Assembly (NCBI RefSeq): GCF_014925385.1
Contig: NZ_JACSDK010000001.1
Coordinates: 806,001 to 870,000, forward strand
DNA length: 64,000 bases
From: Pelagibius marinus
Lineage (GTDB): Bacteria; Pseudomonadota; Alphaproteobacteria; Kiloniellales; Kiloniellaceae
Direction of reading: 5' to 3'
How positions within the stretch are numbered: the stretch's first letter is position 1; every line of letters starts with the position of its first letter. The notes beneath the pieces are model-generated. The model was not told the DNA's origin. It worked only from the letters and a program-made list of their open reading frames with translations, and did not search any database. Both the position numbers and the translations under genes were made by a program. Shown piece by piece: positions 27,168 through 39,095 of this stretch.

Positions 27168-27399
27168 CCGGGGCTCCCGTCGTTCCTCTCCTCCCCAGGG
27201 GTATCCGGGGGGTCCAGCGAGATCTACGCGGTCTGCCCCCTATATGGGTTCAGCCCGCCCCGATTCCCAGCGCCCGGCGCGATTTACGGCTGCGCCAGCA
27301 CAGGCGTTTTGCGGCTGCGACGCGGGGGCGCTAAACTCCCGCGCAAATCCCAGCTCCCGGGCCCCTGCCCGGGGCAGGCCGCAGGAAAGACGTCACGTT

Positions 27400-27615
27400 A
27401 TGCCCCTGGAACCCGAGGATCGGCGCTGGCTCATGGACTGGGCCCGCAAAGTCGGCATCACCGCCTATCTGTTGTTCGTCCTGGCTTTCATGGCCGGGCA
27501 CCCGGCGCCGGGCAGCGTGGCCAGCCTCAGCTACGCGGTGATGATGGCGATCATCCCCGCGGCCATCGGCACGGCCGCGGTGCTGGGCCTCATGCTCTAC
27601 TTGAGGAAGCGCTAG
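27400..27615 (+). CDS. Small two-helix membrane protein
   Basis: 71 residues from ATG 27400, with AGGAAAG about 11 bases upstream. Two hydrophobic segments are visible (ITAYLLFVLAFMAGHPAPG and VMMAIIPAAIGTAAVLGLML) with a basic C-terminal end (LRKR). I do not recognise a family. It is convergent with tldD (32 bp apart). Coding is supported by the membrane topology and host-like codon use; the open frame upstream of this ATG looks like noise. Confidence 0.55.
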   Translation: MPLEPEDRRWLMDWARKVGITAYLLFVLAFMAGHPAPGSVASLSYAVMMAIIPAAIGTAAVLGLMLYLRKR

Positions 27616-27647
27616 CGGCCTCAGGCCGATGCCCGTTCCTTGGCAAC

Positions 27648-29081
27648 CTACGCCGCCGTGCCGCCCACCGTGATCGCGTCGATCAGCATGGTCGGCTGGC
27701 CGACGCCGACCGGCACGCCCTGGCCTTCCTTGCCGCAGGTGCCGATGCCGTCGTCCAGCTTCATGTCGTTGCCGATCATCTTCACCTTGGTCATCACGTC
27801 CGGGCCGTTGCCGATCAGGGTCGCGCCCTTCACCGGCGCGCCGACCTTGCCGTCCTCGATGAGGTAGGCCTCGGTGCAGGAGAAGACGAACTTGCCGGAG
27901 GTGATGTCGACCTGGCCGCCGCCGAAGTTGACCGCGTAGAGGCCCTTCTTCACCGAGGAGATGATTTCCTGCGGGTCGGCGTCGCCGGCCTGCATCACCG
28001 TGTTGGTCATGCGCGGCATGGGGATGTGCGCGTAGCTCTGGCGCCGCCCGTTGCCGGTGGGCTGCATGCCCATGAGGCGCGCGTTCTGGCGGTCCTGCAT
28101 GTAGCCGCGCAGGATGCCGTCCTCGATCAGCACGGTGGCCTGACTGGGCGTGCCCTCGTCGTCGATGGTCAGCGAGCCGCGGCGGTCGGCCATGGTGCCG
28201 TCGTCCAGCACCGTGACGCCCGGCGAGGCGACGCGCTCGCCCAGCAGGCCGGAGAAGGCCGAGGTCTTCTTGCGGTTGAAGTCGCCTTCCAGGCCGTGGC
28301 CGACCGCCTCGTGCAGCAGGATGCCGGGCCAGCCGGCGCCGAGCACCACCGGCATCTCGCCGGCCGGGGTGTCGACGGACTCCAGGTTCACCAGGGCCTG
28401 GCGCAGCGCCTCGTCGACGCCGGCCTGCCAGTGCGCCGGGTCCAGCAGGGTTTCGTAGGCGATGCGTCCGCCGCCGCCGTGCCCGCCGGCCTCCATGCGA
28501 TCGCCCTCGCCGACCACCACGGAAACGTTGAGGCGGACCAGGGGCCGGATGTCGGCGGCGCGCTCGCCGCCGGCGCGCAGGATCTGCACCGCCTGCCACT
28601 CGCCGGCCAGCGAGGCGCTGACCTGCTTCACGCGCGGGTCCTTGGCGCGGGCGTAGGCGTCGATCTCGGCCAGCAGCTTCACCTTGGTCTCGAAGGGCAC
28701 GGCGCCGATGGGGTTCTCGTCGCCGTAGAGGATGCGGTTGGTGCGCCCCGGCCCCTCGGCCATGACGCCGGAGTGGCCGGCCTGCACCGCCTTCACGGTC
28801 TCCGCGGCGCGGGCGATGGCGGCCTCGGACAGCTCGCTGGCGTGGGCGTAGCCGGCGGCCTCGCCGGCGATGGCGCGCAGGCCGAAGCCCTGCATGGTGT
28901 CGAAGGAGGCGGACTTGAGGCGCCCGTCGTCGAAGGCCAGGGCCTCCGACTGGCGGTACTCCAGGAACAGCTCGCCGTCGTCGGCCCCGGTCATGGCGTC
29001 GCTCACCAGGGTTTCCAGGCGGTTGCGGTCCAGGCCGGCTCTTGCGTAGAAAAGCTCGTCGGTGTCGGCGAGGTGGGTCAT
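27648..29081 (-). CDS. tldD: Metalloprotease TldD
   Basis: 477 residues from ATG 29081, which follows CTTGGAGGC. The zinc motif HEAVGHGLEGD (HExxxH, then Asp) is intact. The Cys/Gly-rich C-terminal part GKFVFSCTEAYLIEDGKVGA (in part) and the end MLIDAITVGGTA match TldD. TldD carries the active site of the TldD/TldE protease that trims unfolded peptides. Its partner PmbA is 20 kb away at 7123. It lies upstream of the oxidase cluster, on the opposite strand, as in several alphaproteobacterial genomes. Confidence 0.94.
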   Translation of the reverse strand: MTHLADTDELFYARAGLDRNRLETLVSDAMTGADDGELFLEYRQSEALAFDDGRLKSASFDTMQGFGLRAIAGEAAGYAHASELSEAAIARAAETVKAVQAGHSGVMAEGPGRTNRILYGDENPIGAVPFETKVKLLAEIDAYARAKDPRVKQVSASLAGEWQAVQILRAGGERAADIRPLVRLNVSVVVGEGDRMEAGGHGGGGRIAYETLLDPAHWQAGVDEALRQALVNLESVDTPAGEMPVVLGAGWPGILLHEAVGHGLEGDFNRKKTSAFSGLLGERVASPGVTVLDDGTMADRRGSLTIDDEGTPSQATVLIEDGILRGYMQDRQNARLMGMQPTGNGRRQSYAHIPMPRMTNTVMQAGDADPQEIISSVKKGLYAVNFGGGQVDITSGKFVFSCTEAYLIEDGKVGAPVKGATLIGNGPDVMTKVKMIGNDMKLDDGIGTCGKEGQGVPVGVGQPTMLIDAITVGGTAA

Positions 29082-29292
29082 GAATGGGCCTCCAAGGTCG
29101 CGTCCCGCCCTCGGCGGTCGCGGATACTCTGCTATGGTGTCGGTCGGGCGGCTGACTTGCCTTACGATGGGCTTCAATATAGGTCGTCGGGGCCAGAGTA
29201 ACATCCTTGCCGCGTGAACGCAGGGGCGCGACGCGGATTTTTCAGGGGCCCGAGTATCTTCTGAGGGCCGGGCCGGAGGGGAAGTTGTCGAG

Positions 29293-30594
29293 ATGATCGA
29301 GGGGCTGCGGAACCATCCCCTGCGCGGGGCGCTGCATTCGGAGGTGCATTCGCGCCCCTTCGCCACCCTGCAGGCCCCGGAACGGGTCAGCCATCTGGCG
29401 CTGCTCTCGGGTGAGGGCGCGGCCAAGAGCGAGCGCCAGCACGTCGTCGACCTCTGCCGCAGCCGCGGCGTCGCCGGGCCACCGGAGGACACCAACCACT
29501 TCATGGCCGACCTCGGCGCCTTCCGCCTGAAGTGGGAGCGGCATACCGAGTTCTCGACCTACACCTTCTTTCTGAACGGTCCCTTCGGCGACGGGCCCTT
29601 CGCGGGCCGCGCCCTCGACCTGGTGCCCCAGGACTGGATCGCCGGGCTGCCGGGCGAGCTGCTGGTCGGGGTGCACCTGGACCTGCTGGCCAGGGACGCG
29701 CCGGAGCTGGACCTGGCCGCCCTGCAGGCGCTTTTCGGCCACGACAGCATCGTCGGCAGCCATGTCTCCGGCGGCGCGGCGACCCTGTGGATGGATTTCC
29801 GCGTCCGGGAGGACGGCTTCGGGCGCATCCTGCTGCGCGACAACTCCCTGAAGCCGCGCCAGGCGGGCCGCCTGGTCCAGCGCCTGCTGGAGATCGAGAC
29901 CTACCGCATGACCGCGCTGCTGGCCTTTCCCGCCGCCAAGCGCCACAGCGCCGGGCTGGCCGCCGTCGGCGACCGGTTGACCGGAATCACCGGCCGCCTG
30001 AGCGAGATCGAGGGCATGGGGGCCGAGCGCAAGCTGCTGGACGAGCTGATGGTGCTGTCCTCGGAGATCGAGGACGTGGCCGCGGCCACCAATTACCGCT
30101 TCAGCGCCGCCAGGGCCTACTACGCCCTGGTGCTGCGCCGCGTCGAGGAGCTGCGCGAGCAGCGCATCGAGGGCCTGCAGACCATCGGCGAGTTCATCGA
30201 TCGCCGGCTGGCCCCGGCCATGCGCACCTGCGAGGCGGTGGCCGAGCGCCTGGAGGTGCTGTCCCGGCGGGTGGCGCGGGCCAGCCAGCTGCTGCGCACC
30301 CGGGTCGATATCCAGCTGGAGGCGCAGAACCGCGACCTGCTGGAATCCATGAACCGGCGCGCCCGCCTGCAGCTGCGCCTGCAGCAGACCGTCGAGGGCC
30401 TGTCGATCGCCGCCATCACTTACTACGTGGCCAGCCTGGTCGGCTACCTGGCCAAGGGCGCCAAGGCCGCCGGCCTGCCGGTCAGTCCGGAACTGGCCAC
30501 CGGCGCCTCGATCCCGGTGCTGGCGCTGCTCATCTGGCTCGGCCTGCGACGTCTGCGCCGTCGCCTGGAGCGGGAAGACGGCGCCAAGGATTGA
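29293..30594 (+). CDS. DUF3422 family membrane-anchored protein
   Basis: 433 residues. The N-terminal half, beginning LRNHPLRGALHSEVHSRPF, then FRLKWERHTEFSTYTFF, matches the conserved DUF3422 family. A long helical region follows (residues 190-370) with coiled-coil character (RASQLLRTRVDIQLEAQNRD in part). Two hydrophobic segments sit near the C-terminus (LSIAAITYYVASLVGYLA and IPVLALLIWLGL), suggesting an inner-membrane anchor. The function is unknown. The ATG follows GGAGGGGAAG. It precedes the oxidase cluster but is separated by 315 bp. Confidence 0.85.
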   Translation: MIEGLRNHPLRGALHSEVHSRPFATLQAPERVSHLALLSGEGAAKSERQHVVDLCRSRGVAGPPEDTNHFMADLGAFRLKWERHTEFSTYTFFLNGPFGDGPFAGRALDLVPQDWIAGLPGELLVGVHLDLLARDAPELDLAALQALFGHDSIVGSHVSGGAATLWMDFRVREDGFGRILLRDNSLKPRQAGRLVQRLLEIETYRMTALLAFPAAKRHSAGLAAVGDRLTGITGRLSEIEGMGAERKLLDELMVLSSEIEDVAAATNYRFSAARAYYALVLRRVEELREQRIEGLQTIGEFIDRRLAPAMRTCEAVAERLEVLSRRVARASQLLRTRVDIQLEAQNRDLLESMNRRARLQLRLQQTVEGLSIAAITYYVASLVGYLAKGAKAAGLPVSPELATGASIPVLALLIWLGLRRLRRRLEREDGAKD

Positions 30595-30909
30595 ACCCCC
30601 CGGTTTGGTCGCCCGCGGCGGCGCCGGGCGTGCCGGGCACGATATCAAGGCGGGCGGAGTTGCGTCATTCGGTCGCACCTGCCGTCTCACGGCCCCAAAG
30701 GCCAGCCTGCTTGATCTATCATAGGTGTACCTGGGAGGAGCGAAACCCCTGGCCAGCCGCCGCTTTTCGCGGCCTTGTGAAGGCAAGAGCCTTGGTATAG
30801 TTTTCGCTCGCCTTGGTGCCGACTCGCCTCCGTGGGGACTGAAATCGCGGCTACGCGCAACGAGAGGCGGCGGACGACAGGATTTGCAGGAAAGATGGGA
30901 AATGCAGCT
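30595..30909. promoter_or_regulatory. Upstream region of the cytochrome oxidase cluster
   Basis: No gene is visible in these 315 bp. A promoter-like pair, TTGTGA (30775-30780) and TATAGT (30796-30801), has 15-bp spacing, or 16 if CTTGTG is used. A perfect inverted repeat AAGGC-AAGA-GCCTT (30780-30793) sits inside the spacer and could be an operator. Confidence 0.35.
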
Positions 30910-33449
<2,540 letters not shown>

Positions 33450-33513
33450 GCCCGCAATTGAACGCCTGGGGGCTTCGTGATGCCGCTTCCGGGCCAGCGC
33501 GAAGGACGACTGA

Positions 33514-34497
33514 GTGAGTGACCTTTCACTTCGACTAGGTGCCGAGGGCACGGCTTTCTCCGGCGACGCCGGGGCCGTGCGCCGTGGCAGCGGTCAGGTC
33601 TCCGACTACCTTGCGCTGCTCAAGCCGCGGGTGATGAGCCTGGTGGTCTTCAGCGGATTCGCCGGGCTCTACGCGGCGCCGGGGGAAATCCATCCCTTCC
33701 TCGCGGCGGTGGCCGTGCTCTGCATCGCGGTGAACGCCGGGGCCGCCGGCGCCATCAACATGTGGTACGAGCGCGACATCGACGCGGTGATGGACCGCAC
33801 CCGCGGCCGCCCGCTGCCGCGCGGCAAGATGGCCCCGCAGGAGGCGCTGGCCTTCGGCGTGGTGCTCAGTCTCTTCTCGGTCATGCTGATGGGCATGGCG
33901 GTGAACTGGGTGGCGGCGGGCCTGCTGGCGCTCGCCAACGCCTTCTACGTTTTCGTCTACACCATCTGGCTGAAGCGTCGCACGCCACAGAACATCGTCA
34001 TCGGCGGCGCCGCCGGGGCCTTTCCGCCGATGATCGGCTGGGCGGCGGTGACCGGCGGGGTGGACCTGCACTCCATCGTGCTCTTCGCGCTGATCTTCTT
34101 CTGGACGCCGCCGCACTTCTGGGCGCTGGCGCTCTACCGCCAGGGCGACTACGCCAAGGCCAAGGTGCCGATGCTGCCGGTGGTCGCCGGGCGCGCGGCC
34201 ACCAAGCGCCAGATCATGGCCTACAGCCTGCTGCTGGCGCCGCTGGGCGTGCTGCCGGCGCTGCTGGGCACCGCGGGCGTGGTCTACGGCGCGGTGGCGG
34301 CGCTGATGGGCGCCTTCTTCGTGCTGCTGGCCGGCGCGGTGCTGCGCAGCGAGGCGGGCCCGAAGGGCGACCGCATCGCCCGCCAGCTGTTCGGCTATTC
34401 GATCCTCTACCTCTTCGTTCTTTTCACCCTGCTGATCATCGACCGGGCGCCGGGCCTCAGCTTCCAGGCGAACGGGATCTTCGGGCTGCTGGGGTGA
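33514..34497 (+). CDS. ctaB: Protohaem IX farnesyltransferase (haem O synthase)
   Basis: 327 residues, nine helices. The UbiA-superfamily Asp motif NMWYERDIDAVMDRTRGRPL and the second motif WTPPHFWALALY identify CtaB/CyoE. It adds the farnesyl tail to haem B to make haem O, the precursor of haem A for subunit I. Start codon GTG after GAAGGA. The stop overlaps the next start as TGATG, indicating coupled translation through the small ORF to ctaG. Confidence 0.95.
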   Translation: MSDLSLRLGAEGTAFSGDAGAVRRGSGQVSDYLALLKPRVMSLVVFSGFAGLYAAPGEIHPFLAAVAVLCIAVNAGAAGAINMWYERDIDAVMDRTRGRPLPRGKMAPQEALAFGVVLSLFSVMLMGMAVNWVAAGLLALANAFYVFVYTIWLKRRTPQNIVIGGAAGAFPPMIGWAAVTGGVDLHSIVLFALIFFWTPPHFWALALYRQGDYAKAKVPMLPVVAGRAATKRQIMAYSLLLAPLGVLPALLGTAGVVYGAVAALMGAFFVLLAGAVLRSEAGPKGDRIARQLFGYSILYLFVLFTLLIIDRAPGLSFQANGIFGLLG

Positions 34498-34631
34498 TGG
34501 TCATGACCGGTGAAGACGAGAAAGAACGCCTGCGGCGCCAGCGCAAGAAGAACTGGGCGCTGCTGGCCGCCCTGATGGCTTTCGTCGTCATCGTCTACAT
34601 CGTCTCGATCATCCGCATGGGCGGAGGCTGA
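34497..34631 (+). CDS. Small single-helix protein between ctaB and ctaG (CoxF-like)
   Basis: 44 residues. The charged N-terminus (TGEDEKERLRRQRKKNW) is followed by one membrane helix (ALLAALMAFVVIVYIVSII) and a Gly-rich end. Position, size and topology match the small 'CoxF/cytochrome oxidase assembly' ORFs placed between ctaB and ctaG in Alphaproteobacteria. It is too short for most gene finders. ATG 34497 overlaps the ctaB stop; ATG 34503 is possible. ctaG begins 2 bp after its stop, so all three are probably co-translated. Confidence 0.8.
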   Translation: MVMTGEDEKERLRRQRKKNWALLAALMAFVVIVYIVSIIRMGGG

Positions 34632-34633
34632 GC

Positions 34634-35272
34634 ATGGCGCAGCGCAAAGACACGAAGCAGCGCTCCAAGTCGAACCGGTTCCTGGGCCTGGCTCTGGTCG
34701 GCGTGGCCGCCGGCATGATCGGGGCGGCCTACGCCTCGGTGCCGCTCTACCAGCTGTTCTGCCAGGTCACCGGTTACGGCGGCACCACCCAGGTGGCCGA
34801 GGCGGCGCCGGAAACCGTCGGCGAGCGGGTCATCACCGTGCGCTTCAACAGCGACGTGGACCCGCAGCTGCCCTGGAGTTTCCAGCCGGTGCAGCGCGAG
34901 ATGACCCTGAAGGTCGGCGAGTCCGGCCTGGCGTTCTTCCGCGCCCGCAACCTTGCGGCCCGCGCCACCGTCGGCACGGCGACCTTCAACGTGACGCCGC
35001 TGAAGGCCGGGCCCTACTTCAACAAGGTGCAGTGCTTCTGCTTCACCGAGCAGCAGCTCGCCGCGGGCGGCGAGGCCGACATGCCGGTCACCTTCTTCGT
35101 CGATCCGGAAATCGAGAACGATCCGAACCTGGCGGAAGTGGATACCATCACCCTGTCCTACACCATGTTCGTCGACGAGGACGCGCAGCGGGAGCTGGAT
35201 GCCGAGCAGCAGCTCGGCCAGCTGCAGGCGCCCGCCGGCAGCGTGCAGGGCGAAGCAACGTCGGTGAACTGA
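34634..35272 (+). CDS. ctaG: Cytochrome c oxidase assembly protein CtaG (Cox11)
   Basis: 212 residues. One N-terminal membrane helix (FLGLALVGVAAGMIGAAYAS), then a periplasmic Ig-like domain with the copper-binding VQCFCFTEQ motif. SVPLYQLFCQVTGYGGTTQ is the conserved family segment after the helix. Cox11 delivers copper to the CuB site of subunit I. It is placed directly after the small membrane ORF and before coxC, as usual. Confidence 0.95.
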   Translation: MAQRKDTKQRSKSNRFLGLALVGVAAGMIGAAYASVPLYQLFCQVTGYGGTTQVAEAAPETVGERVITVRFNSDVDPQLPWSFQPVQREMTLKVGESGLAFFRARNLAARATVGTATFNVTPLKAGPYFNKVQCFCFTEQQLAAGGEADMPVTFFVDPEIENDPNLAEVDTITLSYTMFVDEDAQRELDAEQQLGQLQAPAGSVQGEATSVN

Positions 35273-35427
35273 GGGTTGAGTTTTTGCCGGGCCCGGGCAG
35301 CGGGCGCGGCGCGAGCAAGCGCCTGACGGCGGCAACGGCCGCCCCGGGCAGTGGAAATTGACAAGAGGTCTCCCAAGAGAACGTCGAGGGGACCGGCCGG
35401 AGCCAAAACGGCGATTTAGAGCGGGGA

Positions 35428-36258
35428 ATGACCATGAGTGCTGGCCACGACCAACCGAACCATCCTTACCACCTGGTGGACCCGAGCCCCTGGCCTTTCG
35501 TGGGCGCGGTCTCCGCCGGCCTGCTGGCCGTCGGCATGGTGCTCTTCATGCACGACATCACCGGCTGGTTGCTGCCGGTCGGTATCCTGGCGGTGCTGGC
35601 GACCATGTTCCTGTGGTGGCGCGACGTCATCAAGGAAGCCGTGCACCAGGGCCACCACACCCGGGTGGTGCAGCTCGGCCTGCGCTACGGCATGATCCTC
35701 TTCATCGCCTCCGAGGTGATGTTCTTCGCCGCTTTCTTCTGGGCCTTCTTCGACGCCAGCCTGTTCCCGGACGAGGCCAAGCAGGTGGCGCGCAGCGAGT
35801 TCACCGGCGGCGTCTGGCCGCCGGCGGGCACCGAGGTCTTCGACGCCTTCCACCTGCCCTTCCTCAACACCATGATCCTGCTGCTGTCGGGCTGCACCGT
35901 GACCTGGGCGCACCACGCGCTGATCCACGGCGACCGCAACGGCCTGCTGCAGGGCCTGGCGCTGACCATCCTGCTGGGCATGCTGTTCACCGGCGTGCAG
36001 GCCTATGAGTACAGCCACGCGGCCTTCGGCTTCACCGACGGGATCTACGCCTCGACCTTCTTCATGGCGACGGGCTTCCATGGCTTCCACGTCATCGTCG
36101 GCACGATCTTCCTGATCGTCTGCTTCTTCCGCGCCTACGCCGGCCACTTCAAGCCGGACCACCACTTCGGCTTCGAGGCGGCGGCCTGGTACTGGCACTT
36201 CGTTGACGTGGTGTGGCTCTTCCTCTTCATCTGCGTCTACTGGTGGGGGGGCAACTGA
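35428..36258 (+). CDS. coxC: Cytochrome c oxidase subunit III
   Basis: 276 residues with seven membrane helices. HPYHLVDPSPWPFVGAVSAG (in part), GMILFIASEVMFFAAFFWAF (with the conserved Glu that protects the proton channel) and GFHGFHVIVGTIFL are all diagnostic. Subunit III stabilises proton uptake by subunit I. It starts 155 bp after ctaG; that gap contains GC-rich sequence and no gene. ATG 35428 follows AGAGCGGGGA. Confidence 0.96.
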   Translation: MTMSAGHDQPNHPYHLVDPSPWPFVGAVSAGLLAVGMVLFMHDITGWLLPVGILAVLATMFLWWRDVIKEAVHQGHHTRVVQLGLRYGMILFIASEVMFFAAFFWAFFDASLFPDEAKQVARSEFTGGVWPPAGTEVFDAFHLPFLNTMILLLSGCTVTWAHHALIHGDRNGLLQGLALTILLGMLFTGVQAYEYSHAAFGFTDGIYASTFFMATGFHGFHVIVGTIFLIVCFFRAYAGHFKPDHHFGFEAAAWYWHFVDVVWLFLFICVYWWGGN

Positions 36259-36317
36259 TCGCCCGCCGGACCATCACCTGCTGCCGCGGGGCCTCGCGCC
36301 CCGGCGGCGAATCTGAA

Positions 36318-36341
36318 GGGGCGCCGTCGTGACGGCGCCCC
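36318..36341 (+). promoter_or_regulatory. Hairpin enclosing the DUF983 start codon
   Basis: GGGGCGCCGTC (36318-36328) is complementary to GACGGCGCCCC (36331-36341), with the GTG start codon (36329) at the loop and the AAGGGG ribosome-binding sequence in the left arm. About 9-10 bp would pair. No T-run follows, so it is a poor terminator of coxC and a better candidate for translational control. Confidence 0.45.
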
Positions 36342-36739
36342 ATTCCCATCAGGACCTGCCGCCGGAGCCGCCCTCGGCGGTCCTCACCGGCCTGCTGTGC
36401 CGCTGTCCGCGCTGCGGCAGGGGCAAGCTCTTCTCCGGCGTTCTCACTATCGCCGAGCGCTGCAATGTCTGCGGCCTGGACCTGCGCAAGCAGGACGCCG
36501 GCGACGGCCCGGCGGTCTTCGTCATCTTCTTTCTCGGGCTGATCTTCATGCCGCTGGTGTTCTGGGTGGAATTCTCCTTCGAGCCGCCCTGGTGGGTCCA
36601 CATCGTCCTCTGGCCCCTCCCGGTGGTGGTCGTCGCCCTGGCGCTGCTGCGGCCCATGAAGGGCTTCCTGGTGGCCCAGCAGTTCCGCCACCACGCCAGC
36701 GACAGCGGCACGGTTGACTACGGCGAAGACGACCGATGA
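36329..36739 (+). CDS. DUF983 membrane protein
   Basis: 136 residues, GTG start. A zinc-ribbon-like N-terminus has CRCPRCGRGKLF and AERCNVCGLDL (two CxxC pairs). Two membrane helices follow (VFVIFFLGLIFMPLVFWV and VLWPLPVVVVALALLRPM). DUF983 genes sit between coxC and SURF1 throughout the Alphaproteobacteria, so a role in oxidase assembly is likely though unproven. The stop overlaps the SURF1 start (ATGA). The start codon lies in the loop of a strong hairpin. Confidence 0.88.
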   Translation: MTAPHSHQDLPPEPPSAVLTGLLCRCPRCGRGKLFSGVLTIAERCNVCGLDLRKQDAGDGPAVFVIFFLGLIFMPLVFWVEFSFEPPWWVHIVLWPLPVVVVALALLRPMKGFLVAQQFRHHASDSGTVDYGEDDR

Positions 36740-37497
36740 GCGCGCCTGAAAGCTTCGGCGGGGGCGGAGGCAAGCGGCGCTTCCGGCCGACCCTCTGGGC
36801 CACCGTCTTCACCATTCCCGCCCTCATCATCCTGCTGGGGCTCGGCACCTGGCAGGTGCAGCGCCTCTACGAGAAGGAAGAGCAGATCGTCCTCCGGCAC
36901 GAGCGCTCGCAGCCGCCGGGCATGGAACTGCCGGCCGGTTTCCCCGATCCGGGCGCGCTGGAGTTCACCCGCGTGAACCTGAAGGGCCGCTTTCTCCACG
37001 ACCAGGAGTTTTACCTGGGTGCCCGCACCGAAAGCGGGCGGGTCGGACTCAACGTCGTGACGCCCTTCGAGCTGGACGACGGCCGCACCCTTTTGGTGAA
37101 CCGCGGCTGGGTGCCGGAGGCCAAGCGCGACCCCGCGACCCGTGCCGAAGGGCAGCTGGAGGGGGAGGTCGAGATCGCGGCCCTGCTGCGCACCGACGGC
37201 TGGAAGGGCATCGACTTCGCCAAGCCGCCCAACGAGCCGGAGGAGCGCTTCTACTTCTGGCTCGACCTGCCGGTCATGGCGGATTACGTGGACCGGCCGA
37301 TCATCGAGGATATGTACGCCGACGCCGTGGAGTCCGACATTCCCGGCGGCCTGCCGATCGGCGGCCAGACCCGCATCCAGCTGAAGAACGACCACCTGGA
37401 ATACGCCATCACCTGGTACTCCTTCGCCGTCATCCTGGCGGTGATCTACTTCCTCTTCCACTACCGCCGCGAAGAAGAGCCTTCCTCGGAGGCCTGA
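36736..37497 (+). CDS. SURF1 family oxidase assembly protein
   Basis: 253 residues. Two membrane helices flank a periplasmic domain: an N-terminal TIPALIILLGLGTWQVQRLY and a C-terminal YSFAVILAVIYFLFHYRR. Diagnostic blocks are GTWQVQRL, LNVVTPFELDDGRTLLVNRG (in part) and NDHLEYAITWYSFA. SURF1 helps haem a insertion into subunit I. It is the last gene of the oxidase cluster. It overlaps DUF983 by 4 bp. Confidence 0.95.
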   Translation: MSAPESFGGGGGKRRFRPTLWATVFTIPALIILLGLGTWQVQRLYEKEEQIVLRHERSQPPGMELPAGFPDPGALEFTRVNLKGRFLHDQEFYLGARTESGRVGLNVVTPFELDDGRTLLVNRGWVPEAKRDPATRAEGQLEGEVEIAALLRTDGWKGIDFAKPPNEPEERFYFWLDLPVMADYVDRPIIEDMYADAVESDIPGGLPIGGQTRIQLKNDHLEYAITWYSFAVILAVIYFLFHYRREEEPSSEA

Positions 37498-37577
37498 GCG
37501 GGCTGCTATCTTGATGTGGACCCGCCGGCGTGCCACCTAGAATGGGCGGCTTTGTCTGATGCTAGGAATGATCTCGC

Positions 37578-39068
37578 ATGACTGCCTACGAAGAACTCGC
37601 CAAGAAATTCAAGCGCCTGCACGCCCTGCAGGAGGCCGCGGGCATGCTGGGCTGGGACATGTCGGCGATGATGCCGGCCGGCGGCGCCGAGGCGCGTACC
37701 GAGCAGCTGGCGACCTTGAGCGTCGTCTGCCATGAGATCCTGACCGACCCGAACCTGGATGAGCTCTTCGACAAGGCCTCGGCGGAGACCAAGGGCCTGG
37801 ATTCCTGGACCCAGGCGAACCTGGCCGAAATGCGCCGGCGCTGGCTGCACGCCACCGCCCTGGAAAGCGACCTGGTGGAGGCGCTCTCCAAGGCCTGCAA
37901 GCGCTGCGAGATGATCTGGCGGAAGGCGCGGCCCAAGTCCGACTTCGCCGCCGTGCTGCCGGCCCTGAAGGAGGTGCTGAACCTGACCCGCCAGGCCGCG
38001 GCGGCCAAGGCCGAGCGCCTCGGCTGTTCGCTCTACGACGCGCTGCTGGACGAGTACGAGCCCGGCGGCAAGTCGGAACGCATCGACGCGGTCTTCACCG
38101 ACCTCGCCGCCTTCCTGCCGGGCTTCCTCTCCGACGTGCTGGACCGCCAGGCCAAGCAGCCGGCGGCGCTGCCCCTGGAGGGCCCCTTTCCCCTGGACAA
38201 GCAGGAGGCCCTGGCCCGCAAGCTGATGGCCGCCGTCGGCTTCGACTTCGAGCACGGCCGCCTCGACGTCTCCCTGCACCCCTTCTGCGGCGGCGTGCCC
38301 GACGACGTGCGCATCACCACCCGCTACAACGAGGACGACTTCATGATCGCCCTCATGGGTGTGCTGCACGAGACCGGCCACGCCATGTACGAGCGCGGCC
38401 TGCCGGCGGAGTGGCGCCTGCAGCCGGTGGGCGAGGCGCGCGGCATGGCGATGCACGAGAGCCAGTCCCTCATGGTCGAGATGCAGGCCTGCCGCAGCCG
38501 CGAGTTCGTGGAATTCCTGGCACCGCTGGCGCGCGAGGCCTTCGGCGGCTCGGGCCCGGCCTGGCAGGCCGACAACCTGCTGCGCCACTACAACGAGGTG
38601 AAGCCGGACTTCATCCGCGTCGACGCCGACGAGGTCACCTACCCGGCCCACGTCATCCTGCGCTACCGCCTGGAAAAGGCGCTGATCGCCGGGGAGATGG
38701 AGCTGGAGGCCCTGCCGTCCGAGTGGAACAAGGGCATGCAGGAGCTCCTCGGCGTCACCCCGCCGGAGGACCGCCTGGGCTGCCTGCAGGACATCCACTG
38801 GTACGACGGCGCCTGGGGCTACTTCCCGACCTATACCCTGGGGGCCATGACCGCGGCCCAGCTCTTCGCCGCCGCCAAAAAGGCGCGGCCGGAAATCCCC
38901 GAGGCCCTCGGCAGGGGCGACTTCGCGCCGCTGATGGGCTGGCTGGCCGAGAACGTCCACGCCCAGGCCTCCTCGGCCGGCTTCGAGCAGATCCTGGAGA
39001 AGGCCACCGGCGAGCCCTTGAACCCGAAGATCTTCGAGGCCCACCTGAAGGCCCGCTATCTGCCCTAG
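37578..39068 (+). CDS. M32 family metallocarboxypeptidase (carboxypeptidase Taq)
   Basis: 496 residues. The zinc motif HETGH with following AMYERGLP, the DVRITTRYNEDDF segment and YPAHVILRYRLEKALIAGEM (in part) match M32 carboxypeptidases. These are broad-specificity cytoplasmic enzymes that remove C-terminal residues. It is followed by a strong hairpin terminator. The last ~26 codons (ILE-ATGEPLNPKIFEA-LKARY pattern) recur as a decayed copy 4 kb downstream at 43089-43190, on the far side of the flotillin operon. Confidence 0.94.
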   Translation: MTAYEELAKKFKRLHALQEAAGMLGWDMSAMMPAGGAEARTEQLATLSVVCHEILTDPNLDELFDKASAETKGLDSWTQANLAEMRRRWLHATALESDLVEALSKACKRCEMIWRKARPKSDFAAVLPALKEVLNLTRQAAAAKAERLGCSLYDALLDEYEPGGKSERIDAVFTDLAAFLPGFLSDVLDRQAKQPAALPLEGPFPLDKQEALARKLMAAVGFDFEHGRLDVSLHPFCGGVPDDVRITTRYNEDDFMIALMGVLHETGHAMYERGLPAEWRLQPVGEARGMAMHESQSLMVEMQACRSREFVEFLAPLAREAFGGSGPAWQADNLLRHYNEVKPDFIRVDADEVTYPAHVILRYRLEKALIAGEMELEALPSEWNKGMQELLGVTPPEDRLGCLQDIHWYDGAWGYFPTYTLGAMTAAQLFAAAKKARPEIPEALGRGDFAPLMGWLAENVHAQASSAGFEQILEKATGEPLNPKIFEAHLKARYLP

Positions 39069-39095
39069 TCTCGAGACCATGCCCTGAAAAGCGTG

